The notes under the pieces were generated by a model. It did no database searches, was not told the DNA's origin, and worked only from the letters and a program-made list of their open reading frames with translations. From Nitrospirota bacterium (GTDB lineage: Bacteria > Nitrospirota > Thermodesulfovibrionia > Thermodesulfovibrionales > JdFR-85), in the NCBI GenBank assembly GCA_011321725.1, contig DROX01000255.1, forward strand, positions 1-50,460: a stretch of 50,460 bases of DNA, in the 5' to 3' direction. Both the position numbers and the translations under genes were made by a program. Positions 42,527 through 50,460 of the stretch are shown here, piece after piece. Positions within the stretch are counted from its first letter, which is position 1. Every line of letters starts with the position of its first letter.

Positions 42527-43990
42527 TTAATCCATGGAGCCCACCATCTCAAGCATCTTCCGGACAGCCTCGGGCATCTCACCCTTCATGACATCTGCAA
42601 GGTAGGAACTGGTGGCTATTATATTCATCACCTTTATCATGAATTCACGTTTCTTGGGGCTCATACTGCCAAGATTCATCATCTTGTTCATGTAAAACTC
42701 CCTTGATGCCCTGCCAAGTTCACTGAAAACCTCCTCAAGGGTCATACTTAGTGGTTTCACCACTGGCTCCACAAGATTGTATTTGCTGTAGTCATCCACT
42801 GCTATGTAGCCTTTCAGCTGGGGATATATCTCTGAGTAGGGCCAGGGTGCTATGGCGAGGAAGAAGGCAAGGTCAGGATTGTAGTATCTGGCAAGTTCTA
42901 CCGTGGAACGTATGGTCTCCCTGGTATCCTCTGGCATACCAAGGACAAAAGAGGTCTCCGAGACTATGTCGTATCCGTTTATTAAATCAAGCGCCCTCTT
43001 TGACTCCTCTACTTTTATATTCTTGTTGAACCTGTCAAGCATCTCCTGCGAGGTGGACTCCACGCCTACATAGATATGATCTATCCCTGCCTCGCGGTAC
43101 TTCCACATAATGTCCTCGTCCCTTATTATGTCATCCACCCTCGTCTCCATCAGTATCTTCACACCTACCTCACGCTCTATCATCAGATCAAGGATCCTCT
43201 CCCATCTGGTCCTTGAGAGTGTGGGGGTCTCATCTGCAAGCATGACAACACTCACCCCGTAGGTGTCCCTCAGGTATTCAAGCTCCGACACGAGGCTCTC
43301 AGCGCTCCTTGCCCTCCACTTCCTCTGCCAGAACCTCTGCTGTGAGCAGAAGCTGCATGCCTGGTTGCATCCCCTTGAGGAACTGACTATGGCAAGGGTG
43401 GAACCCTCCATGGTCTTGTATCTGTATATGGGCCAGTCTATCAGGTCCCATGCCATGGGTAGCCTGTCAAGCTCCCTGATGAAAGGCCTTGGCTCTGTGG
43501 CTACTGTAACACCATCCCTGTAGAAGGCAATGGATTTCACCTTCTCGGGGTTGTCACCACTGCTGAGGCAGTCCATCAGTTCCACCATGGTCTCCTCTCC
43601 CTCACCCCTTACTATGAAATCCACGTACTCATGATGCTCCTTCAGTATCTCCTCATAGCAGAATGTGGCATGTACATTGCCCAGCACCGTTACCACCCTG
43701 GGGTTGATATCCTTGGCAAGTCTTAAGAGCTTGAGCGAATCCACTATGGCTGCTGTAAAGGCGGTTGTGGCCACCACATCGGGCATCTCAGCGATAATCC
43801 TCTCCTCAATCTCCTCATACCCGTGCCAGTAGCTCATGGCATCATAGATCATGGGTTCATACCCCGCGGCCCTGAGGGAGCCTGCTATGTAGACAAAGCC
43901 CACATTCAGCCACACACCTGCTGATTCCACCACTCCAGAGTGGTAGGGTGGGGTAATGAGCATTATCTTCTTTATTCTTTTCATAACCAT
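42527..43990 (-). CDS. B12-binding radical SAM protein (BchE-like)
   Basis: A 487-residue radical SAM enzyme with an N-terminal cobalamin-binding domain (about 1-140, GYEPMIYDAMSYWHGYEE, TVLGNVHATF) and a radical SAM core with the 4Fe-4S motif C-x3-C-x2-C in SSRGCNQACSFCSQQ. VGVESTSQEMLDRFNKN and SFVLGMPEDTRETI fit the BchE/anaerobic cyclase group of class B radical SAM proteins. It likely performs methylation or ring chemistry on a hydrophobic or tetrapyrrole substrate; true bacteriochlorophyll synthesis is not implied, as no bch genes are present. It is the last gene of the cytochrome-assembly cluster. Confidence 0.9.
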   Translation of the reverse strand: MVMKRIKKIMLITPPYHSGVVESAGVWLNVGFVYIAGSLRAAGYEPMIYDAMSYWHGYEEIEERIIAEMPDVVATTAFTAAIVDSLKLLRLAKDINPRVVTVLGNVHATFCYEEILKEHHEYVDFIVRGEGEETMVELMDCLSSGDNPEKVKSIAFYRDGVTVATEPRPFIRELDRLPMAWDLIDWPIYRYKTMEGSTLAIVSSSRGCNQACSFCSQQRFWQRKWRARSAESLVSELEYLRDTYGVSVVMLADETPTLSRTRWERILDLMIEREVGVKILMETRVDDIIRDEDIMWKYREAGIDHIYVGVESTSQEMLDRFNKNIKVEESKRALDLINGYDIVSETSFVLGMPEDTRETIRSTVELARYYNPDLAFFLAIAPWPYSEIYPQLKGYIAVDDYSKYNLVEPVVKPLSMTLEEVFSELGRASREFYMNKMMNLGSMSPKKREFMIKVMNIIATSSYLADVMKGEMPEAVRKMLEMVGSMD

Positions 43991-44020
43991 CGTTATTCCA
44001 AAGCAAATACCATGCCTGGA

Positions 44021-44371
44021 TCAATCAAAGGCCATTCTGTACTGCCAGTAGATCCCTGCACCGAATAGGACAAACAACACTATATGTTTTATCACCAGTG
44101 ACCTTCTTCTCACCGCCTCTGCATCCCTGCCATAGACCTCGCCAACATAGGCATAGGTGAAGGTTCTTCCCACACCTGCAAGCAGGACCACTGCCACACA
44201 GACAAGGCCGATATAAAAGAACTCCTTCTGGAGCCCCTGGAGGAGACCTTTCAATGCTCCATCCCTCTTCAGTATCCTTTCAAGCCAGTAGATGGAAAGC
44301 ACCGTTGCTGCCCAGCATCCAGCAGCAAGGTCATGGAGAAAACCCACGATAATGGTTAACAATCTTTTCAT
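44021..44371 (-). CDS. Small membrane protein with conserved-looking His residues
   Basis: A 116-residue inner-membrane protein with three or four helices (LLTIIVGFLHDLAAGCWAAT, EFFYIGLVCVAVVLLAGVG, LVIKHIVLFVLFGAGIYW). His residues near the first helix (LHD) and in the last helix (IKHIV) could bind haem b, as in CopD-like proteins, but I cannot name the family. CAGGG lies before the ATG. It lies between the lipoprotein and radical SAM genes of the System II unit, so a link to cytochrome maturation or electron transfer is suggested by context only. Confidence 0.75.
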   Translation of the reverse strand: MKRLLTIIVGFLHDLAAGCWAATVLSIYWLERILKRDGALKGLLQGLQKEFFYIGLVCVAVVLLAGVGRTFTYAYVGEVYGRDAEAVRRRSLVIKHIVLFVLFGAGIYWQYRMAFD

Positions 44372-44393
44372 CCCTGGTGTTTGTTCCCCTTTT

Positions 44394-44918
44394 CTAATTA
44401 ATCTTTACAGCCCTTCCCTTTCTGAATTGTCTTGGCGGTTCCTTTAGTGGCCGGTCTTCCTTTGCATCACTTGTCTTGATTGCCACAACCCTTGCCACAA
44501 GCCATCTACCATCCTTTTGTTTCTCAAGATGGTATCCCAGTTCATATATAAAGTCCTTCTCCTCAAGGGTTTTGGCACCTGTTTTAATACTATAATGTGC
44601 ATAATCCCATACCTCTCGTGTCCTTACAACAGCCTTATTGGCTGACTCAAAATTTATATCAACAAATTCAAGTTTCTTCAGCCTTGCCTCAAGTCTTGAA
44701 TCACCTTCTGCCATTGCTGCCATATGGATATAAAGGGTCTCAGCCTGCCATTCGGTAGCAACCTCTCTCATGATATTCATATCCATTGTCCTGTATCCTC
44801 TGATGAGAAGCTCATTGTATCTTTTAATTGTATCTTTTAGTTTAGAAATCTCGCTATCGGTGTTACTGCATCCAAGAAAATACAACAGTACAATACCTAT
44901 CAAAAAAATTCTTCTCAT
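44394..44918 (-). CDS. Lipoprotein of the cytochrome-maturation operon
   Basis: A 174-residue predicted lipoprotein: signal MRRIFLIGIVLLYFLGC with lipobox Cys17, then an alpha/beta domain resembling an NTF2/IMS-type fold (VVRTREVWDYAHYSI, DGRWLVARVVAIK). No name is recognised. Its start overlaps the ccsA stop by four bases (ATGA), so it is co-translated with CcsA and may help deliver apocytochrome or hold partners at the membrane. Confidence 0.75.
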   Translation of the reverse strand: MRRIFLIGIVLLYFLGCSNTDSEISKLKDTIKRYNELLIRGYRTMDMNIMREVATEWQAETLYIHMAAMAEGDSRLEARLKKLEFVDINFESANKAVVRTREVWDYAHYSIKTGAKTLEEKDFIYELGYHLEKQKDGRWLVARVVAIKTSDAKEDRPLKEPPRQFRKGRAVKIN

Positions 44919-45742
44919 CTGAAATAGGCTGAATGTATACTTGCCTCAATCAGGGGTGTAAAGAATATGGATACTATTGCAAGTATAAAACCGATTGTGT
45001 ATAGATAGGCAGCCCTTTCACCCTTCCACGCAAAGAATCTTCTAAGGTGAAGATAGATACCAAAAAATACCCATGTCAGTAACGACCATGTCTCAACAGG
45101 GTCCCAGCCCCAGAACCTTCCCCATGACTGGTATGCCCAGATTGAACCGGCAAGCATGGCTATCGCCCAGAAGATAAAACCAAAACCGGTGAATCTATAA
45201 GCATAAACATCTGATACCCCCAGCTCGGGCAATCTCTCTGTCCATCTTGCAGATGACCTTTTCTTCAGTATATAGAACAGGGAAAATGCAAAGGCAATCA
45301 CAAGGGTTCCCATTGCGATCTTGTAGAAAAGCACATGAAGCACCAGCCAGATGCTCCTCAATGATGGCGGGATCTTCTTTATGGCCGGGTTGGTAAACTG
45401 CCCAAGTGCAACCATCAAGAAGGCAGAGGGAAAAACAACAACGCTGCTTATCTTTATCCTTGGAAAATATTTCGTAAAAATAAGAAAGAGAAAGAGCAGC
45501 ACCCAGGCATAGGACGAAAGCACCTCATGCTTGACCATATAAGGGCCATGTCCAGAAACAACCCATCTATAAATGATGACCACGCCATGCACAAACATAC
45601 CTGCCATAAGTGTTACGTATGACCTTTTTTCAAATACCTCACGTTTAAAGATTACACCTATGGTGTTAAATAGGGTTGCGGTGATATAGATCAGGACAAC
45701 AACCCAATGGATAGCAACATCTATAGTTACAGGGTCTTTCAT
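44915..45742 (-). CDS. ccsA: Cytochrome c biogenesis protein CcsA (CcsB/ResC-type)
   Basis: The haem-handling subunit of System II cytochrome c synthase: it conveys haem to the outer face and attaches it to CxxCH motifs with ResB. The 275-residue protein has about eight helices and the WWD-type haem-binding motif WGRFWGWDPVETWSLLTW, with flanking His residues (VKHEVLSSY, VLHVLFYK, IYLHLRRF). It lies 5 bases after resB and overlaps the lipoprotein gene. Confidence 0.95.
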   Translation of the reverse strand: MKDPVTIDVAIHWVVVLIYITATLFNTIGVIFKREVFEKRSYVTLMAGMFVHGVVIIYRWVVSGHGPYMVKHEVLSSYAWVLLFLFLIFTKYFPRIKISSVVVFPSAFLMVALGQFTNPAIKKIPPSLRSIWLVLHVLFYKIAMGTLVIAFAFSLFYILKKRSSARWTERLPELGVSDVYAYRFTGFGFIFWAIAMLAGSIWAYQSWGRFWGWDPVETWSLLTWVFFGIYLHLRRFFAWKGERAAYLYTIGFILAIVSIFFTPLIEASIHSAYFR

Positions 45743-45747
45743 AGAGC

Positions 45748-47049
45748 CTAAATTTCAAACCTTTCCTTTATCATGTCAAACTCCTCTACATACTCATCCC
45801 TGAATCTGCTACATCTCCATGTCAGGACAAAGATGCCATCCTCAACGGGCTTTACATAAATCTCTCTTGGTGGCGTAAAATAATAAAATATACCACCTAA
45901 AATAATAACAAAAAACCCGAGAAAGACTCCTGACATACCATTGGATTTCACAAAAATTATTGATGCCCATCTACGCACATCAAAAAGACGAATCCTGTAG
46001 TTTCCGAGAGTTCCTTCCTGACCCACTGTGAGGGTTGTCTTACCGAGTATCTCCCGCCCCTTCAAGAGACGTAAAGTGAGCTCTGGATTTGGGCCATCCA
46101 TTACCGCCCTTGATACATCTGTGAAGTATTTTGCCTGCACTACATAGGGGAAATCAGGAGGCGAGAAATCCTCGTAGGATGGCATGTTCCTTTTAGGGGG
46201 TATCTTCATCAGGAGCATTGTCTTAAACCCTCCACCACCTTCTTCCTGAAACTCCACAAAAAAGGCATGACCAAAGACCTTCCCCTGGTAGATTTTAAAG
46301 CCTTTATAGTTCATGGTATTGTTGATGGCTATGGAGGCATCGGTGAAGGCACCATTGTCTCCTATGAGTCTTATCTCTGTTGTGACCTGTTTAAGGTCAT
46401 CTGTGTCCCAGAATTCGGGCTTCACCCTTTTCATTAAAACCGTGAAAGGGAGTTTCAGCTCACCACCCAACAAGCCCGTAGATACAAGGTCCCATCTCTT
46501 TCCAGGCTGGAATGCCTCGCCTTCAACAAGATAAACAAGCCCACGTTTCTCTGTCAGCACTACAACAAGGGATGCAAGGATAGAGATACTCAGGCCAAGA
46601 TGAAAGAGTGCACCACCCCAGTAACCCCAGGGATGTTTGACAAACCTCTTTATGGATCTGTTACCTCTTATCCTTCTGTAGCCACTTCCGACAAGAATAG
46701 AGTTAATATTCTTTTCATTGTTCCTGACCTCATGGGAAAGAACACCTGAAGCCACTCCTGTCTGAAAGGTCTTTTTCAATGCCATCCTTACCTGCTCATA
46801 GGATGAAAAGAAAAGGGACAGAAGAAAAAGAGCAAGTACTCCTGCAAACCATGGTGTGGTGTAAACATGATCAAGCCCCAGTCTTTCAACGGCCGGTGAC
46901 AGGTAGGGATGCTCACTCAACCATCTGTTTATCTCAAGGTTAGAACTATTAAACCTTTGCGGAATAATATAGGAAATCAATACAAAGAGGAGCAATAATA
47001 CAATCAGTGTAATTACGGTCTTTCGTGATAGTAGAAACCTTTTTATCAT
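45748..47049 (-). CDS. resB: Cytochrome c biogenesis protein ResB/Ccs1
   Basis: The ResB (CcsB/Ccs1) subunit of System II, which chaperones apocytochrome for haem ligation. The 433-residue protein has three N-terminal helices (first SRKTVITLIVLLLLFVLISY), a large periplasmic domain (about 180-370) and a final helix (GMSGVFLGFFVIILGGIFYYF). The track's TTG start is one codon earlier; ATG at 47049 is preferred. TATAAT ends 8 bases before this ATG and no ribosome site is seen, suggesting a very short or absent leader. It lies 94 bases after the multihaem cytochrome gene, across a hairpin. Confidence 0.92.
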   Translation of the reverse strand: MIKRFLLSRKTVITLIVLLLLFVLISYIIPQRFNSSNLEINRWLSEHPYLSPAVERLGLDHVYTTPWFAGVLALFLLSLFFSSYEQVRMALKKTFQTGVASGVLSHEVRNNEKNINSILVGSGYRRIRGNRSIKRFVKHPWGYWGGALFHLGLSISILASLVVVLTEKRGLVYLVEGEAFQPGKRWDLVSTGLLGGELKLPFTVLMKRVKPEFWDTDDLKQVTTEIRLIGDNGAFTDASIAINNTMNYKGFKIYQGKVFGHAFFVEFQEEGGGGFKTMLLMKIPPKRNMPSYEDFSPPDFPYVVQAKYFTDVSRAVMDGPNPELTLRLLKGREILGKTTLTVGQEGTLGNYRIRLFDVRRWASIIFVKSNGMSGVFLGFFVIILGGIFYYFTPPREIYVKPVEDGIFVLTWRCSRFRDEYVEEFDMIKERFEI

Positions 47050-47057
47050 CAATAATT

Positions 47058-47063
47058 ATTATA
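47058..47063 (-). promoter_or_regulatory. -10 element of the resB-ccsA unit
   Basis: A perfect TATAAT on the minus strand, in an AT-rich stretch, ends 8 bases before the ATG, placing the start of transcription at most a few bases before the coding region. No clear -35. Confidence 0.45.
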
Positions 47064-47087
47064 CATAATAGTTTTTATTATAGGCAC

Positions 47088-47119
47088 ATCAGGAGACCGG
47101 GTGAATCCGGTCTCCTGAT
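47088..47119 (-). terminator. Hairpin after the multihaem cytochrome gene
   Basis: ATCAGGAGACCGG and CCGGTCTCCTGAT (13 bp) with a six-base loop lie 24 bases after the cytochrome stop on the minus strand. The following sequence is AT-rich but not a T-run. It separates the cytochrome transcript from the resB promoter. Confidence 0.6.
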
Positions 47120-47143
47120 GCCAAGGAAATATGTTCCTGTACT

Positions 47144-50100
47144 TTACCAGACGGGCTTACCAGCAGACCTGCCCTTATGGTCACCGCACTGGCTGTTTTC
47201 AGACCAGCAATTATCTTTGTTTGGATTGCCTGACCACTTGAGAATACCATACAGATATATAGTTCCACCGCCGTTACCATCTGGTTTATATCTGGCAGGG
47301 GCATTTGCACCTGTAATCAGTCGGGAGGTCTTTGCACCATGTGGTACACGTACATGGCAGCCCACACAACCTGTACCACTGTTTGGCACATTTGTATGCG
47401 CCTTTTCTCTCCCGGTCCAGCTTCCTCTGGCATCATGACCTGCGGTAGTAACATCATGGCAGTTTGCACAGAACACCCCATCATCATTACCTGTGGTTAT
47501 ATTATTCCATCTCCTGTAAGTACCTGAGCTTGTACCATTGTTTGCAGCAGAGGTATAAGGCCATGCCTTGTTTGTACCCGCAAGCATCCACTTCACAGCT
47601 GAACCATGGGGACCTTTAGCACCAGAAAGGCTGGTGGCATGGCAGTCTGTACAGGTCATGATATCATTGCCTCCACCTGACCACCCACCTGCCATCTGTG
47701 AACTCAAGAGCCCCTTTGGAGAATCGGAATTTGGATAGTTGTTCAGGTTGGTTACAACTGGATGGCCTGACTCGTTGTTCGGACTGAATTCAACAGCAAG
47801 GTTTGTAAATGAACTCGCACCAGAGCCAGACCCTGAGCCAGGATCAAAGGGTGTCAGGGTCGTCCCTGTAGCTGCATGACATTTGAAGCATACCTTGTAC
47901 TCAGCGTCTGCCGTGCCAGAGGTAAGGGCTGATGCACCGCTCCAGACACCCGGGTTCCAGGTTGGTGTTACTCCGCTGACACCTTTAAGCACACCTGCCA
48001 GTGTGGTGCTTCCCTGTGTATGGTTTCCAACTTCAGCCTGATGCTGGTTATGACAGTCAAGACATGTAATTGAGCTGTGTCTGCCACCGGTGAGATCAAA
48101 CTGGTCTTTGATAGCCTTTGCACCGAACTGAGGTGTGTTTCCGTGGCAGTTATAACAGATATTTCCTGCTGTGGTAACAGAATCTGTAATGTTATAGACA
48201 AACCTCATGAGCTTTGTTTCATCCGAGCCATGTGCGTTTATCACAGGATCAAGGGTTGTACCTGCTGCACCGGAGTTGCCATGACAGGCCATGCATTTAT
48301 CAGAGAGGGAGGTGCTGCTATGGGCAACTGTACCAATTGTCCAGCCGATATCAGGTGGTGCTGTATTGTCGCCTGAGTCTGCAAAGGGCTTTGTTGCATT
48401 GGCACCGAGCCTTGAGGCACCATTGCTGTCATGGCAGCTTACACAGAAGCCCTCAAGGGAACCGCCGGTACCGTCATACACAATGGCAGCACCTGTATCT
48501 TCATTAAAGACTCTAACATTTGGATCACCCTCCTGGGTGTGATTGCTTCTGTCGTGACATACTGTACAGGAAGCATCAACCGGTGTACCTGTTATATGAT
48601 GTGAGGTCTTTGTAAAGTCATTACCTGCCTTGAAGATCCCACGTCTTACCGTGGCAGTAAGCCCCATATCATTTGTATGACATGAGGAACACGTGGTTGT
48701 CCCGATACCCCAGGTGGGTGTGGTAGATCCACCATGGCAACTCACATTGGAGCAGGTACCAAGCCCTGAGCCTGTAAGATCGTTTACCTGGGGAAAACTC
48801 GTCCCTTTACTGTAAGAAGCACCAGAATCACCATTTATCGGACTTGCCATATCAATATTTCCGTCCCTGTGGTCAAAGGTCGTTGGTTTTATATGACACT
48901 TTGAACAGTCAAAGGGATGCTTGCTGTGTGAACCAACCACTGCTCCCACAGGTGTGTTTCTCTGGCCTGTGGCATCTGTGGGTGGATAATCGTGACAGTC
49001 TGAGCAGGAGGTTACTGTGTACTTCGGACCTGTGTTGTCTATTGTTATATTGGTGGAAGAACCGGTTGTAACCGCGCCGCAGTCAGGGTCTGTATAATCC
49101 ACTGATATGGTTATGGGATTCTCTGCTGGATTTCCGCACGCACTGGTATCCCAGGAGTATTCAAAGGCACCTGTGCCGGAATTCCATGTCATGTTCTGGT
49201 TGGTAACATCACAGGCACTGCTTCCGGAGATCGTCACTGTGGCAGAGCCGCTTCCAGGGGTGCTCTCACCCGAGATGGTAGCCTGAACGGTTACCGTCCC
49301 GTTCACAGTAGAACCTGAGGCAGGGGTAACAGTAACCCCTGCTGTCGGATCAGGGTCGGTGCAGGAAGGCGTGGTCACAGTGGCCACATTAGAATCTCCG
49401 CTTTCACAGGCGCCGGCGTTACTGTAGCCACGGACTGTATAGTTGTAAGTTGTACTTGGGGAAACTGCAGTATCAGTATAAGAGCCTGTGGTTATGTTTG
49501 TTGCTATCTGAACACCGTCACGATATATATTGTAATAATCATTACTGGTCCCGTCATAAGTCCATGCAAGGTCAACCTGCGTTGACTGGACATTGGTCGC
49601 CTGAAGGTCGTTTGGTGCAGTGGCAGAGCAGGCAGGGGTTTCATCAACAGTAATCCACCCTGTGCTCTGACCTGAGTAAGTATTTCTTCCGTTTGTAGGG
49701 CCAAAGTAAACACGAATCCGTGTACTTGCACCAGTATAGGAAAACCGATAACCTATTTTCCCACCAGCTGGCACAACACCCCCAAGAGCTGACAGATCAG
49801 GTTCTATTTCATCGTCAAAATTCGCAGGAATGTTCATATCATATGTTCCAAGACTCGTCTCGGTACCATCAGGCATAACATAGTATAATTCAAAGGTTAC
49901 AGTTGCTGACTTTCCACTTCTTTCACGAATAGTAAAGCGATTACCAGTTGCCTGGCCGGCAACCTGCGTATTCTGTGTATATGCAGTATTATAATATGTA
50001 TTAAAGAAAATCCCCGGACTCGTTAATTCAACTCTGTCATCACAACTGCCATCAGCATCCTTTACCAAGTTAGTATTTGAGCCTGGCGTCCTGTCACCAC

Positions 50101-50242
50101 ATACACCGTAGTTGTATGATATACCTGTTGCAACATTAGCAGTTCCTCCTGAAACATCAATAGCATATTTGGCAAGTACAGCTTCTGCACTGCTCCCTAA
50201 TCCCAAAATCATCACCAAGGCAAGGAGGGCCATGAGGGCCAT
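47144..50242 (-). CDS. Multihaem c-type cytochrome with FN3/Ig-like domains (CxxxxCH/CxxCH family)
   Basis: A secreted protein of about 1032 residues. I start it at MALMALLALVMIL, a clear signal peptide ending SSAEA; the track start at 50440 adds 66 residues that translate a 9-bp tandem repeat and an ATTTGAGA repeat. The N-terminal third has an adhesion-like segment, an FN3 domain (PNDLQATNVQSTQVDLAW region) and an Ig-like domain. From about residue 412 on, 12 CxxCH motifs and one CxxxxCH (TCSNVSCHGG) follow, i.e. about 13 haems; CSNVSCH with CSSCH is the hallmark of the Geobacter CxxxxCH...CxxCH family (TIGR01904). The C-terminal CWSENSQCGDH may be another metal or haem site. It is probably extracellular or outer-surface and involved in electron transfer. 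System II genes follow. Confidence 0.88.
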   Translation of the reverse strand: MALMALLALVMILGLGSSAEAVLAKYAIDVSGGTANVATGISYNYGVCGDRTPGSNTNLVKDADGSCDDRVELTSPGIFFNTYYNTAYTQNTQVAGQATGNRFTIRERSGKSATVTFELYYVMPDGTETSLGTYDMNIPANFDDEIEPDLSALGGVVPAGGKIGYRFSYTGASTRIRVYFGPTNGRNTYSGQSTGWITVDETPACSATAPNDLQATNVQSTQVDLAWTYDGTSNDYYNIYRDGVQIATNITTGSYTDTAVSPSTTYNYTVRGYSNAGACESGDSNVATVTTPSCTDPDPTAGVTVTPASGSTVNGTVTVQATISGESTPGSGSATVTISGSSACDVTNQNMTWNSGTGAFEYSWDTSACGNPAENPITISVDYTDPDCGAVTTGSSTNITIDNTGPKYTVTSCSDCHDYPPTDATGQRNTPVGAVVGSHSKHPFDCSKCHIKPTTFDHRDGNIDMASPINGDSGASYSKGTSFPQVNDLTGSGLGTCSNVSCHGGSTTPTWGIGTTTCSSCHTNDMGLTATVRRGIFKAGNDFTKTSHHITGTPVDASCTVCHDRSNHTQEGDPNVRVFNEDTGAAIVYDGTGGSLEGFCVSCHDSNGASRLGANATKPFADSGDNTAPPDIGWTIGTVAHSSTSLSDKCMACHGNSGAAGTTLDPVINAHGSDETKLMRFVYNITDSVTTAGNICYNCHGNTPQFGAKAIKDQFDLTGGRHSSITCLDCHNQHQAEVGNHTQGSTTLAGVLKGVSGVTPTWNPGVWSGASALTSGTADAEYKVCFKCHAATGTTLTPFDPGSGSGSGASSFTNLAVEFSPNNESGHPVVTNLNNYPNSDSPKGLLSSQMAGGWSGGGNDIMTCTDCHATSLSGAKGPHGSAVKWMLAGTNKAWPYTSAANNGTSSGTYRRWNNITTGNDDGVFCANCHDVTTAGHDARGSWTGREKAHTNVPNSGTGCVGCHVRVPHGAKTSRLITGANAPARYKPDGNGGGTIYLYGILKWSGNPNKDNCWSENSQCGDHKGRSAGKPVW

Positions 50243-50249
50243 CCTCAAA

Positions 50250-50290
50250 GATTTGAGATTTGATATCTGAGATTTGAGATTTGAAAAATG
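50250..50290. repeat. ATTTGAGA-type repeat before the cytochrome gene
   Basis: GATTTGAGATTTGA, TATCTGAGATTTGAGATTTG-like tracts repeat here; read on the minus strand they give the KSQISNLKS peptides of the false N-terminal extension. Non-coding low-complexity repeat. Confidence 0.6.
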
Positions 50291-50340
50291 ATCTCCCCTA
50301 CCTGAGACTCCTCCCATGACCGTCCTCACCTCACTTTCTT

Positions 50341-50448
50341 TTGCGTTATTTGCGTTAATCTGGTTTATTTGGTTTGTTTGGTTGATTTCGTTTATTTCTT
50401 TGATCTCATTCATTTGTTTCACTTGGTTGATTTGGTTCATATGGTTGG
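50341..50448. repeat. 9-bp tandem repeat (TTTGGTTGA-like), 12 units
   Basis: Twelve in-register nonamers of the form TTTGGTTNA with variants (TTGCGTTAT, TTTCGTTTA, TTTCTTTGA, CTTGGTTGA) run to near the window end. On the minus strand they encode N-Q/E-I triplets, giving the Asn/Ile/Gln-rich start of the track ORF. It probably lies upstream of the real gene. Confidence 0.75.
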
Positions 50449-50460
50449 AGGATCCAGGGA

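Noticed and set aside
42527-43990. Bacteriochlorophyll biosynthesis (bchE) gene
   Set aside because: Only general class B radical SAM similarity is visible and no other photosynthesis genes are present, so a pathway assignment is not justified.
50341-50448. Possible CRISPR or protein repeat domain
   Set aside because: Nine-base contiguous units without spacers; as protein it would precede a signal peptide, which is implausible.

Overview
The window looks like chromosomal DNA from an anaerobic or microaerophilic Gram-negative bacterium, most likely Nitrospirota (Thermodesulfovibrio-like) or Desulfobacterota. This is inferred from heavy AGG/AGA arginine and ATA isoleucine codon use, hydrogenase maturation genes, a CxxxxCH/CxxCH multiheme cytochrome next to a System II (ResB/CcsA) cytochrome c assembly pair, several NtrC-type two-component systems, and many HDOD/GGDEF/TPR proteins. 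No rRNA, tRNA, CRISPR array, prophage or intact insertion sequence was seen. The taxonomic call is an inference, not a database result.

Layout. 1-2.5 kb: 3' part of hypF, then hypD. 2.5-6.4 kb (minus): trmB, an HDOD-GGDEF protein and an orphan peptide-type solute-binding protein. 6.4-9.4 kb (plus): a repeat-rich gap, a TPR lipoprotein and ispE. 9.4-12.5 kb (minus): a chemotaxis-like set (MCP, CheW, HDOD protein). 12.8-15 kb (minus): SlyD-like FKBP, metallophosphoesterase, tandem universal stress protein.

15-24.8 kb is the most interesting part. Two complete histidine kinase/NtrC-type regulator pairs diverge from about 19.85 kb. On each side the regulator is followed by a sigma-54-type promoter and then by an exporter of a family linked to sulfur oxyanions: TauE/SafE (TSUP) on the left, preceded by two small proteins sharing an EDEM-AAA-AQHGD module, and a YeiH/PSE-type putative sulfate exporter on the right, followed by a small Cys protein. 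The right-hand kinase has a c-type haem motif in its periplasmic sensor. An inverted repeat suited to be the activator site lies upstream of the right-hand sigma-54 promoter. I read this as one mirrored, redox-aware control module for sulfur anion efflux.

25-33 kb (plus): htrA, tatA, a GNAT acetyltransferase, gpmA, a P3A-type proton ATPase and glgP. 33.3-34.9 kb: two PIN-domain toxin-antitoxin pairs. 34.9-40.2 kb (plus): a decayed PAP2 fragment, a PAP2 phosphatase, an ICMT-like methyltransferase, an OmpR-type two-component pair and a DedA-PAP2 fusion; together these suggest undecaprenyl phosphate recycling or envelope lipid homeostasis. 40.2-42.2 kb (minus): nfo and a leuB-like gene. 42.4 kb: a short plus-strand ORF. 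42.5-50.3 kb (minus): a 13-haem cytochrome with FN3/Ig-like N-terminal domains, ResB, CcsA, a lipoprotein, a small His-containing membrane protein and a BchE-like B12 radical SAM protein.

Intergenic DNA is rich in small repeats: CTTGA-loop palindromes (6.5 kb), heptamer tandem repeats (25.0 kb), a 9-bp tandem repeat (50.34-50.45 kb) and a degenerate element upstream of both the solute-binding protein and leuB. These repeats explain several spurious N-terminal extensions in the ORF track, so some starts were moved inward. Several genes have a -10 box only 6-8 bases before the ATG, suggesting leaderless mRNAs.
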